From Pelargonium x hortorum (lineage: Eukaryota; Streptophyta; Magnoliopsida; Geraniales; Geraniaceae): 64,000 bases of DNA. Positions 53,325-63,920 of this stretch are shown piece by piece. Within the stretch, counting starts at the first letter, position 1, and each line of letters starts with the position of its first letter. Location of the stretch: positions 1-64,000 of the forward strand of contig JAYMTJ010000009.1 in NCBI GenBank assembly GCA_036897525.1, written 5' to 3'. A program made the translations under genes and the position numbers. Below the pieces are notes generated by a model that was not told where the DNA came from, did no database searches, and saw only the letters and a list, made by a program, of their open reading frames with translations.

Positions 53325-53399
53325 TAGTGTAGGGGTGGAATTGAAACTACGAGAGCTCTGAGCGTGTTCTAATAAAAGGAGTTCTCAATTGCTACACTA
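53325..53399 (-). pseudogene. tRNA-like structure with perfect closing stem
   Basis: An 8-bp perfect terminal stem (TAGTGTAG with CTACACTA) encloses about 60 bases, the right size for a tRNA. Read on the minus strand there is a T-loop-like TTCAATT followed by CCACC just before the 3' acceptor strand, with one extra base. The T stem and the D and anticodon arms pair poorly, so no amino-acid identity can be given. It lies about 200 bases from the trnP-like segment on the same strand. The closing stem could be chance, but stem, spacing, T loop and clustering together favour a tRNA origin. Confidence 0.33.
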
Positions 53400-53600
53400 C
53401 AAAGGGGTAGCAACTTATACTATAATAAGGATCGGATTCTTTCTTTATATTTTAGGAATTTAGAACTTAGGTTTAGTAACACCCTTTAGTTTAAGCTCTT
53501 GAATGTGTCTCGGCTTTTGAAAAAATTATGTACCCTATAGGATTATATAGAATTGTAGACTAACCCTTTTTCTCTTACTAATATAGTAGGATCATATGGA

Positions 53601-53675
53601 TCAAAGCAATAGGATTCGAACCAATGCCCTCAGATTTGGGAAGTACTTTGTTCTACGAGACTGTCTTTAATTTGA
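53601..53675 (-). pseudogene. tRNA-Pro-like remnant
   Basis: On the minus strand the terminal bases TCAAATT and GCTTTGA pair at six of seven positions counting one G-U; the pairing even extends outward two bases as GATCAAA/TTTGATC (53599-53605 with 53671-53677). The T arm ATTGG TTCGAAT CCTAT has four of five pairs. The D-arm stretch CAGTCTCGT and the block GAGGGCATTGGTTCGAATCC resemble native plant mitochondrial trnP(UGG). The anticodon stem does not pair and the UGG loop is not preserved. This is either a relic or a strongly altered tRNA-like structure. Confidence 0.35.
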
Positions 53676-54246
53676 TCGGAATTCACAGGTGGATTTCTAT
53701 GAGGTTCATGAAGCTTGATTGATTAGTAAGTTTTTTGATGAGACATATCACAGAAACAAAAAAACCTGATCTAGAAATTAAGGAATAAGCTTTTTTTTTA
53801 TTCCGGTTTTTGAAGTGGTGCATAATTGATTGGGATGCATTTGTAGCGTAACTGTACTTTTTTTGCATGGTATTCCAGGTTGTAGAATGCAAATAAGGTT
53901 AATCCCAGCGCTAAATAGAAATGAAATAGGGGGAGAGAGGACTCAACTAATGTAAGCTGTCACAGGTCTTTAATATGGGACTTTCAGAGCAGAGGTCAAT
54001 TTTATATAAGTTCTACTTTTTGTTTTTGACATTAGAGAAAATGAAAAGGCCCCTTTTTTATTAGAGTTCTATGCTAAAGCAATTTTTAAGACTACAGAGT
54101 ATTAGCTCGAATCTAAATTTTCTTTTTGTAACAGGCTTCCCATTATACCTAACAAATAGGTCACACCTACCCTACACGGGAAAAAAGCTTAGCTACTTTA
54201 ATAAGTTTCATTTCCTTATCAATCAAAAACTAATATCTATAATTCT

Positions 54247-54320
54247 GAGGACTTGAACCAATGGAATTTCTTCTGTTTAAGGTGTGCTCTACCTATATCA
54301 TTTTAGTTTCAGTTCCTTTG
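54247..54320 (-). pseudogene. tRNA-like remnant
   Basis: On the minus strand the D-arm signature GGTAGAGCACACC is followed 24 bases later by ATTGGTTCAAGTCC, a good T-loop match. The spacing fits a class I tRNA. Only two of five T-stem pairs remain and the acceptor stem is lost. The GAGCACACC block recalls trnT or trnK types, but identity cannot be fixed. Confidence 0.28.
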
Positions 54321-55084
54321 CGAGGAAGTGCTCTTTATCTTTTTATACAAGTTTGTCATGCTTATATTCAATACACGAAGTCCTCTCTTAGATAGAAAAA
54401 AAATGAGCTTTACTTAGACAAAACTTACAGGATGGCAGTAGGAATGCTTTAGGGTTTCTGCACCTTGCTGTAAATAGAGCCTGTTTAATTAAATTACCTT
54501 CGTGCTTAGACTTATGCTACAAGCATTACTTTATCTATAATGTAATTTGTATGCTAATGCAGTAGTAGCAACAACCCTAGCCTAGATAGCGAACCGCTAA
54601 GGTACTTACGTATCCATAGCAAAAAAAGAGTTGGAGCTCTTGGTTTATTTATGATAACTCTTAAAGGTTAAGATACAGCTTTTCGTAATTTTATGCTAAT
54701 TGAAACTCCTTAACCTAGGAAGCCCTTTCGGGTATTTTCTAAGTAAGGAGTCTCAAAATGGGAATAAAAATTGTAGAGGCTCCGGAGGCTTTAAGAATTC
54801 CAGTAAGTCTAGTTTCCAAATAGAACCTTGTTTGGGTTCTACAACAGAAAGAAGTCTAAGTTATATATATATATAAAGAAAGGCTTATAATGAGCGAATC
54901 CCCAATTTCTCGAAATTGACCGAGTAAGCTCCATGGAATTTCCAGCGAAAAAATGAGGAGTTATTTTGATTTCCAAGATCTTGGAAATAGTGGAGTAATT
55001 GCACAATTAAGTTTTGTATAAGTTCCTAGTCAAAGGGGTTGCGCTTTACTTTAAACAACAGCGCCCATTATCTAGCAATTGGGT

Positions 55085-55165
55085 AGAAGTATGTATTCAC
55101 TATTAAGGCATATCCCTCCTTTTTTTACTGATAAGTACATAAGCCAAGAGGAATGCCCTTTACTA
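55085..55165 (+). repeat. diverged direct repeat, copy 1
   Basis: The core TTTTACTGATAAGTACATAA (55125-55144) differs by one base from 55713-55732. The flanks also align with gaps: ATGTATTCA upstream and AGAGGAATG plus a CCCTT downstream. Offset between copies is about 588 bases. Function unknown. Confidence 0.65.
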
Positions 55166-55654
55166 TAAACACAAGTCTAAGCTTCCTAGCTAGAAGAATA
55201 CAATAGCACCAATAAGTACAATGAACAATGAATAGTCTCCTATCTCTGCTATTAGAACTCTCTTTTAAGCACAAAGAAAATAAGAGGAAGTTTACCTTAT
55301 TCTGATTAAGTAAGACACTAACACAAGTAATATCAATCAAATCTCACTAAAGCTCCAATACTCTTAGAATCTATTCATTTCTATTCCATAACTAGAGTAC
55401 AAATACATAGACAAGAGTAAGAATAGAGACCTAAAAACACTTATACTTCACGAAAGGTAATACAACGAGTGTACCTATCCAAAAGACAAGGAACGCTATT
55501 TAGATAAAGGAGCAGGTAGAGCTCTTAAGACAACTGCTTTTGGAGAAGTTATTCAAGTTTTCTAGTTAAGAGGTTTAAGGAAGAGCTTTTATATAAATTA
55601 GAAAGAATGTTTTGCAATTAGTGTGTAAGGTTGACTGTACTTAGTACTATTAAA

Positions 55655-55690
55655 CCTCCCTCACAGCGTTCTGGGTCGGGATGTACTCAA
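55655..55690 (-). other. patch weakly resembling 5S rRNA helix III
   Basis: On the minus strand ACATCCCGACCCAGAACGC resembles the CATCCCGAACTCAGAAG block of 5S rRNAs. Nothing convincing corresponds to the 5S terminal stem or to the rest of the molecule. The same bases can be matched partly to another rRNA region, which argues for coincidence. Confidence 0.15.
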
Positions 55691-55760
55691 TAATTATCTA
55701 GAGCTCTACCCTCTTTTACTGATAAGCACATAAAGGCTAGAGGAATGTCCCTTAACAACT
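55681..55760 (+). repeat. diverged direct repeat, copy 2
   Basis: Partner of the element 588 bases upstream, sharing ATGTA-TCA, the TTTTACTGATAAGCACATAA core, AGAGGAATG and CCCTT. The doubtful 5S-like patch abuts its left end; copy 1 lacks a matching patch. Confidence 0.65.
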
Positions 55761-56239
55761 ACTTTAACACCTAAGAAATCTCTATTACATATCTAAACTG
55801 AAAATATTTGATGTATTAATACACTACTAGAATACTAATGACTCCTATACTCTTCTATAAGTAGAGGGTACAAGAGGACCTATTAGTACCACTAGAACTC
55901 GAGTATCTCTCCGAAGATAGCTAGACTAAGGCTTATGAAACAAGGTATGCAGATTAAGTCATAGAACTATGTCAAACAAAACAAGTTTAGAGGATTCCTT
56001 AGTCTTAAGGGCTGTGCTTTACAAACTTTGCATTCTAGGTTGGATATTCCAATTCTATTTCTTTGTAGTAAGCAAGGGTGTTTACTTCCGATCATAAGCT
56101 TATTAGGTGCAGCTAAAGGTATTGATTCTAAGCTAAAACTAAACCAAAATGAGTTACTGTGAGTTTAAAAAGGAGTCAATTATATTATTTATATAATTTG
56201 CCTTGGTTTTTGCTTTGAGTTTAAGATACATGGGAGTTC

Positions 56240-59200
56240 AAAATGGTTTTTTATGATGGAATTGCTATTGTCTATATTCCCAAGGTCAAATTCTTTGCAT
56301 ACTGTGACACATCGGCTTTGACCTCTTCTGCTTTGAAGGCCTTACCTGTAAAGCTAGGAAAATGTATTCTTTTGTAAACCAAGGTCTGGAATGTACTTAT
56401 CAGATTTAGTCGTTTAAGATAGTATAGTGGAAAAATGAATATTCTTGTTTGTGTTCTAATAGTGTCGCTATATATGAGACTTTATCAGATTCTCTTTCCC
56501 TTGTTGCTAATAGAAACGAGTGTTCTAAATATAAGGTAAACCAAGTGCTTAGGAGAACAGGATTCTATTACCTTGAGACTTGGAGAGTAGATTTCCAGGG
56601 AACTTACAGAATTGTATTCTTGATAGGACAGTCTAAGCTCTTTGTTAATGCTTTACCAAGGAAAACTTATATAAATCCTAACCTGTCAATTTAGGTACTC
56701 AGGTTGTACTCATTTCTTTGTGTAGTAACCAGCATTTTCCCCTTTAATAGCCTTAGGAATTCCCCTTCAGCTATTCTCCTTTCTATATCCTTTGATATTA
56801 AGTAAGATAGATACATAGCAAACTTTCTTTCCGAACTTGTATATGCACCTTAGGACCCCACTAGAAAGACACTTTCTTCTTTTCCCTTGAGGGAGAGCCT
56901 ACCAGCGCTGCTTGAATCCTTTGCTTTGTCTAGTGCGGCTAATGGAAACTCTCTTTTCTTTTCTCTATTAACCTAGTAGAACTTGTTTATCTTTGTTTGT
57001 CGAAAGTCATCACTTCTCGAACCGGTATATCTATCCATATCTTAGAATTCCTGCGCAACCTCTTGCTCTTTGGAATTGGAAGCAGTGCTCTTGCTAATAG
57101 ATACACAGGATGTGAGATTGACGGTAAAGACAGAAACTTGGTTTGCAAGGAAGCCGCCTGTTTATAGCACAGGTAAAGGTGTTAATCCTAATCCAAAGTC
57201 TTAATGGAAACCCTCTTCTATTTCTTCTTGTTAGACTTGTTAGAGTAGATTCCCAGGAATTGATAACAGATAGTTTAGGTAGTTTGAAGTACTGTTCTAG
57301 TATCCCAAGTGCGTAACATAAAAGATATAAATAAAGTAACTAGAATTCTTAGTAGTCGTAGATTCACTATATCCAGATATCCCTTAAAGACCTTCCACCT
57401 TCGTTAGTTAAAACAGTAGTAATTGAAAGGGTATGTCATCGGTTCTAATCCAGGTTGAGTTCTTCCTAGCCTAGATCAATTATGCTCTTCCTCTATTCCT
57501 TTGTAAGGAGTTCAAGATTCTAATATACGAGAAAAAACCAAGTAATTCTAGTCAAGGCTTTTCTTAGAATTAGACTTACTAAAAGAGTTCCTGTTTAGGT
57601 GAAATGAAAGTCTTCCATACTTAACTTAAAAGAGTGAAGGAGTTCAAATGGTAGCTCTTGGGATTGCAGGTACAGAATAAGGAATTGAGTACTGAAGTTA
57701 TTGGGAAGTGCTATTAGGATAAACGTACCCTAAGAATTCCTAGGATTTACTAGAATAGATAGTTTCCGTAGTTACTCTCTGAATTTGTATTGCTTCGACT
57801 TCTTTCTTCTTTGCAAGGATATTCTATCTAGCAAGCTTTAGGCAGGAGTCTTAGAAATGTATTCCAGGTAAAGCGAGTGGAGCTAATTGGTATTCTTGGG
57901 TAAGTAAGCTTTGTGAGAGTATCTTCCTAATTCTATTTCTTGTTAGACTTGTTAGAGCAGATTCCTAAGCTCTTATGATGGAATCGCTGGTTTTTGTTAT
58001 TTATTGCTTTAGCTCTGCAAACGTTATTGATTTCCTAACCGTTTCCTTCTTGAACCTAACTATCAATCCAGTTCCGGAGCTTCTAATAGGCTAATAGGTA
58101 AGGGTTATATTACCACCAGTTCTCACAGAATCTTTGGGTTTTGTATTGCAAGAGACTCGTTGTAAGGCAGATAATCCTGTAGTATTATTTTAGGTTTCCT
58201 TAAGAGTCTCAAAATGGAAGCTAATAAATAGAGTAAATAACTAGCTTGCCATTACAGGAAAGTCAGTCATAAGCAGCCAGTATAGAAGACTCGGATTTCT
58301 TAATCTTAGAGGTACCTGTTTAGTTGTTTAAGAAGGTGTAATTCCTGAGCAGCTCTAAAGGTACGAAGTTCAACATTCTTTATCTTGATCTTGATTCCGA
58401 TCTATCAGACTGTGGATAACATATTTTAAGTAGTAGATCTTAGAAGATCTTACAATTTAATAGATATAGAATTTCTTGTTCTAATAACAGTGACCGGTAA
58501 AGGAAACGGAATACCAAACTCTAAATCCACTAATTGAAAGCCTAAGCATGCTCTATCTTACTTAGCACTCGAAGGAGGGTGAATGCTTTCTAGGCAAAAG
58601 CAAGTTGACTTGTGTAAGTATGAGAGTTTACCAGATTCTCTAACATCTATTCTTTGTAATGGACTAGAGCTTAGATCTCTTAATCTAAGCGGATAAGCTA
58701 TAATAGAAAGGTGCTTAAGATAATGTAGCAACAGGATTCCCGGTTACTAAAGAGGAATGGTTTCTTTGGGTAAAGGATTAGATAAGGAAATCCCACTTTG
58801 AGTTAATGAAAGTGCTTAAAGAAAAGAGCCAAACTGCAGAACATTCTAGCAAGTATTTCGAGGTTTCCTGGTAAATTAGATGGTTTAAGCTCAACAAGTG
58901 AAAGTCTCTATATTATGTTACCGGATATTTCTCATTTTTTCTTTAAAGAGAGTCAATTCTTGGTTATTTCCTGAAAATACAAAATAATATAAAACTGCAA
59001 GGAAGGTAGCTCTTTTATAGTCTGGGAATGGATCCAGGTCCTTAGGCATCAAGCTTCTGAAAAGGTTTAATATCATCAATATGGGATTGTCTATCCTGCT
59101 TTCTTTTAGGATCTCGATAAAGATAAGTAATTCGAAACCGGATAAGGCGCCATTAATATTAATTTCAGTTAAGTATAGTGGATAATAGTAGATAGTACAT

Positions 59201-60360
59201 TGCTTCAAATCAAATCAAATAGAAATTCCCGAATTAGTGAGAAATTCTGGAAAATAACGTTTAGTCTGTATTCATTTTAGCCCTTCTTGCTTGAAATTAC
59301 TGATGAATAAGGGAAGCATCTTTCTGTACTAATGGGATTTCTTTATCCTTGAAATAAAGGTCCGTAGCTGTTAAATAAAGTCTATAAGTATGGAGGTTGT
59401 CTGTCTACTGAGTAGCTTTTCTAGCTGTGTTCGATCTTGGGAAATAGAAGGATTTTAACTAAAGTAAAGCAGTTTTCTTTCATAAGGAAGGGGAATGTAT
59501 AAGACTAAATAAGAGAAACCTTACTGGATAGACTCATTATTTTGTTTTAAAGCAAGGAAATTAAGATTTTTGTATTCTTTGGCAAGCAGCTATTTGTTTT
59601 GGAAAGACTTACTTACTTCAGTTTTATGATAGATACTTAACTTAAGTAAAGAGGATCTTATTGTATCATGACAGATGAGTGCCTTTAACTTGTTCAGTTG
59701 TTGAAACCTGGCAGTATTGAAAGGAGTTTAGTAGCACTTGTCTTTTGAGAGTTGTTCTTGGCAGCTAATGGAAGACAGTCCTTTGCGAGTGTAGTAGAGT
59801 ATAGTCCAATTTCCTTTTGACCTTTTGAGTAGTATATTAGGATAAGAGATTAGGGATATAACGCTTGGCAAGGGAAACCTAGAGCTATTTAGGATAACAG
59901 ATAAGTTCTCTTTTCCTTAAAGGTTGTAATGTAAAGGAGTTTTAGACAGATATTCTCTTGTTGGTAATGGAAACGTGCCAATCCATTTCTCATGTTATAG
60001 CGACTTGTTTGACTGTTAAGGAGACTTCAGAATTCTATTCCTTAAAATAGAGTACCCTTTAGTAGTTTAGGACTCAATACTGGTTTCTGGGCTAAAGGGA
60101 TAGAATCTCCAAAAGGTAAGCACGGCAGGGAATGTCTCTTCGAGTATTCAGGGATAGCTGGTAAGATTTCTCTTAGAATTGTCTTAATGTGTTTTGTATT
60201 GGGATAATGGTCCGATCTATAAGCTTATAGCAGGATAACATAACCCTTTAGGAATAAGGTACTCAATAGCTAGGAAAATGTATTCCATGTGTATTAGTTA
60301 ACATGTGCAGTTGTTAAACAGTATTGATTGACGGGAGTTTAGAATTGTAGCTTTGTTGGC
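56240..60360 (+). repeat. field of diverged internal repeats
   Basis: Short blocks recur through this stretch. TTCTATTTCTT-TTGTTAGAC plus CTTGTTAGAG-AGATTCC is at 57216-57253 and 57931-57965 (one substitution and a 3-base gap), with looser copies near 56560-56600, 56960 and 60000. GCTAATGGAAAC-like blocks are at 56505, 56938, 57093, 57201, 59763 and 59964. AGCTAGGAAAATGTATTC is exact at 56352-56369 and 60268-60285. TATGATGGAAT-GCT is at 56252 and 57974. The blocks keep the order GCTAATGG then TTCTATT then AGATTCC in several copies, suggesting an ancestral unit of at least 100 bases, duplicated and then eroded. No long frame runs through it; product unknown. Confidence 0.55.
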
Positions 60361-60767
60361 TAGGAGAAAGCAATTCCCCTTATTCCTCCGAAACTCTATA
60401 AGACCCTATCTTTGAAACCTAGACCTTGTCAGCCTAAGCAATTGTAGCACTTTCAACTAACCAGTCCCTGGCCTGCTAAGACTGTACTGTAGCAAGAGTG
60501 GCGAATTCTTTTGGAAGATAAGCACAGTATTAGAAAGGATTCCAACTAACAGATAGAAAGTGAGCAACTAGGGTCACTATAACTAAAAGAAAGGTATGAA
60601 CGAAAAGAGGTCTAGATTCATTGAGTTGAGATAATTATTCCGACTAATTGAGTTACGAAACTTGAATTCATAAAAGCAAAGAAGAAGATATGAACTAATT
60701 GAGGCTTTGTTTCAAAGAGAGCAGATATTCGAACTACTGCAATTCCTGTCAAAAAAAAGTGTTCTAC

Positions 60768-60837
60768 CATTATACAGGATTTGAACCCTTGCCATGCTGG
60801 TTACATTAACTTGTGCTTTACCACATAAAAGTACTCC
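60768..60837 (-). pseudogene. tRNA-Gln-like remnant, second copy
   Basis: Read from 60837 on the minus strand, it starts GGAGTAC and contains GTGGTAAAGCA in the D-arm position. It then has ACCAGCATGGCAAGGGTTCAAATCC, which lines up with the 3' anticodon stem, variable loop and T arm of trnQ. The T stem keeps four of five pairs. The anticodon arm is degraded (the UUG loop is lost) and the acceptor stem no longer closes. Together with the remnant near 48.8 kb this makes two trnQ-like relics in one window, diverged from each other and so probably old. Confidence 0.38.
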
Positions 60838-61380
60838 ATAAAACATAACTATTCTTACTAAGATTGGAAAGTATACAGAGAGTATTAAGGATGGGCTAAA
60901 GGAAATCTATTTAAGTGATTAACTATAAGCATTCCCTACATTTAGTTTAAAACAAACTTGTACTTGGATTCTCTATCTTACTCTTGATCTTACTCATAGC
61001 TAGTAGACTTTGTCACCTTCTTTCTTATGAGCTTTACTCTTACGGAGCTGAGTACCCGTCTTATAACCCGGACTTGTAGCTTTAATGTTACTCTGCAGCT
61101 TACTCTGTATTTGCTATCTTAGGAGCTTGACCTTCTTTCTCACAAGCTAAAGCCTTCCCTTCTGGCCTATACCTGTCCTATTGCAGCTAGTACTCTTCTT
61201 ATTATTTAAGATTCTTATGCTACTTATTGTCTTATAGGAATTCTTAGATTGAGTAGTGTTAATACAATACTTAAGATTTTATAGGAATAGATTGTAGGTA
61301 TAGAAGTTATAGTCTTATTCGCTCTCTGCTGTTACAGCACATAAACTTAATTAATAGTATATAGATACGATATTCAACCA

Positions 61381-61410
61381 GACTGTACGAAGGGAGGGAA
61401 ATGCTAGTAG
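61381..61410 (+). repeat. dispersed GC-rich repeat, copy 2
   Basis: Shares GACTGTA, CGAAGGGAGGGAA and a following GTAGT with the copy at 38.4 kb, in the same orientation, 23 kb away. Confidence 0.5.
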
Positions 61411-61829
61411 TATTATATATAGTACACAAAGACCTTCCCAACAACTGACTAGCTTACTTGCTTTTGTAATAACTGCTTTTTCTGTAACCTTGTTTTCTTA
61501 ATCTTCCTTTTTTTTTTCACTAGCTAAGAATTTGAGTTAGATTGAGACCGGCAGCTGAATCCCTTTTAACAATTCCACTTCTTAAGGTAACCGGAAGAAA
61601 ACTAACTTGACTTTTTTATCCAAAATATTAAGACTAAATACATTGGGCCTACTCGAAAACGTTATACGTTATACTATTGAGAAAAGGTTATATAAAATCT
61701 AATGTACTCACTGAGCGAAGTATTCCAGTATGAAATATCTTTAAACTAAGGCGCCCTAAGGATTCACAACGGGTCCTTTCTTCTTTATTTAGTACACTCC
61801 CTACTTTTTTAAATTACTGAAACCTGATA

Positions 61830-61895
61830 AGACTTGAATTTATGAAATCTGGTAGTAAGTAACCGCTCCGCCATATAGAAAACTATCCACAGTGA
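61830..61895 (-). pseudogene. tRNA-like remnant
   Basis: On the minus strand TGGCGGAGCGGTTA resembles the D arm of Ser/Tyr-type tRNAs, and ATAAATTCAAGTCTTAT is a T arm with four of five pairs. The stretch between them contains TTTCATAAA. Acceptor pairing fails. Decayed or coincidental; listed at low confidence. Confidence 0.2.
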
Positions 61896-63304
61896 ACTCC
61901 TCGTTTAGCATCTACCGGACCTCGGCACTTACACACCCATATTTTTTGACTCTGGAAAAGGGTGTTTAAGAAGCTCTATATTTAAGTTATTTTCAAGATG
62001 GGTGGGGCTTACTTACCCATTTTTTTGACTCCTTGTAAAATACATTGTCGAGAGAAGAGGGACTTTATAAATATCTGGGTTGTGCTATTTGGAAACTTCG
62101 CCCGGATTTTCCGCTAGGAGTCTTTTGGTCTGTAATTCTAATTCTAGGTGTCATAGGGTTATCCCCGGGTTAAAAGCTTACGGAAAGTGAAACATAATAA
62201 AAAAGAAAGGAGAGGGAGCTTCTTGTCTTGCTGACTTACTCAACTCATGTACCCCCTAATACGGAATAATTTTTAATAAAAAAGGCTAAGCAAGCTAGAA
62301 ATCTGGTATCCTCTTTTTTAGGAATTCGATTAAGAAGCCTGTAAGTAAAAAGGAAACACCTATTTCAGTTCCTGGGTATTTTCTTTATTAAGGGTTAGCT
62401 CCTCCAGATCACAAAGAATTTATACCCTAGAGAAAATTTCGAAGGTAAATTGCCGGTGAATTGAGCTACTCAACTTTTTTTTTTGGCTTTTTAAGTCGTC
62501 GGAAGAGACATAATGTTAGTAAGCAATAATTTTGAAGAGCTTTTTTACTGGATCGTCTAGAATTCCTATAAATAAGATCCCCTTCTAGCTAAGGCCTTTC
62601 TAAATTAAAGTGTATTCATGTATATAATCCCTAATCCAATGACCTGTGGAACTCCTTAGAGTACTTTCGCGATCCTTAGTAAACACTTTAACCTGTTAAA
62701 ATAATTTAGTAACTTAGTAACACTGAGCATTGAAAAGTAGGCTTTAAAATATACCCAAGAACTGTCTTAAGAGGATTTGAATGGCGAGTTTGCCCCCCTG
62801 GTAGGCCTTTTGTAACAACAGCGTTTTCCTGTCTAATGCGTAGCTATTTGTTGTCATACCCCGTCGAGTTCTCCTATTGTGTTTAACGTACAACAAAACT
62901 TTATCTTTTTTAACAGGGACAGGGACCCTAATAACTAAAAAAGACTTTGTAAAAGAGCCCGAATCAGTACCTGGACTCTGAAGAGCGGCTTCAAAAAACA
63001 AAAATGATATTGTATATGCGCGGAAGGTCCTTATTAATTTGAAATAAGGAAAAATTCCAACTAGTAGGAATCCACTCACTTTTCGACGAGATCCTATTCC
63101 GGCAGGTTTTATAGCCAGCCTAACAGAAATTGCTGTGGGAAAGCTCTACTAGTAACAAGAAGTCCTATTAAATTTGCTTAAGTTTTTACCGTTACCAAAT
63201 GGGCTCCTCCCACTAATATAAAATAGAAAGTAAATGCCTTTTTTTGATATGCAGGAGATCCCCGAATTAACAAACACTGCACTGTTTTGACTCTTGATTT
63301 CAAC

Positions 63305-63325
63305 CCTCTACTTATAGAGTAGAGG
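63305..63325 (+). other. perfect 8-bp hairpin
   Basis: CCTCTACT, loop TATAG, AGTAGAGG. Half G+C, hence stronger than the other hairpins here, but 8-bp stems are expected by chance in this length of DNA. Confidence 0.35.
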
Positions 63326-63903
63326 TATTAACCAGGAGCTATTCCATGGTAGGTCATATTTTTGGATATTCAAATCAAGTAAGGCGCGAAGCCCTCTTCC
63401 TAACAAGTAGTTTGAAACTTCTATTTCGTAGCTACCATCTACTATAATATATAAATTACTTATTAATTAAGGGAACCTTTTCTTTTATCAGCAAACCTTT
63501 CTAAAGAGCAATACATACGCTTTATAGAAAGAAATTTTAGTTCCTCAAAATGACATAGAAAGAATTGAGTCTATTTTATCTGATTTAACGAGATCCATTA
63601 CAATATAGAGTAAGGGGTTCTCTGAGTATGTCACCTAGGAATGCCTTTTTCACTAAATAGACCCCTTTTATTTTATTAAGAGAAAGAAAGAAGGCCACAA
63701 GACATTGTTGATTAATATTAAATAAGGTGGGTTTATCAAGATAAAATATTATAAAGTAATGCGTTTAATAACTACTACAAGGGCCCATCCAATCCTAGCG
63801 AAGCTAACTTTTTTTAATAATCAAAAAATACCTGACGAAGAAGAAAGTTTCCCTTTTTTACTTTAATTTACTAAACTGAAGGAATGAATACCCTGCGCTT
63901 GTT

Positions 63904-63920
63904 GTACTACTACTACTACT
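63904..63920 (+). repeat. (TAC)5 microsatellite
   Basis: Five TAC units in a row; no gene context. Confidence 0.85.

Noticed and set aside
55655-55690. Reading the CATCCCGACCCAGAACGC patch as a genuine 5S or 23S rRNA gene
   Set aside because: Similarity covers under 30 bases, more than one rRNA region fits about equally, and no terminal stem or flanking conserved block is present.
57421-57460. GTCATCGGTTCTAATCC resembling the 3' half of a tRNA
   Set aside because: T stem pairs at two positions only and no 5' half is present.
58918-59208. 96-codon minus-strand frame inside the repeat field
   Set aside because: Reads protein-like in places but matches no family, and several frames of this length are expected by chance.
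62744-63079. 111-codon minus-strand frame, the longest in the window
   Set aside because: Length fits random expectation, no motif or family recognised, no regulatory signal nearby.
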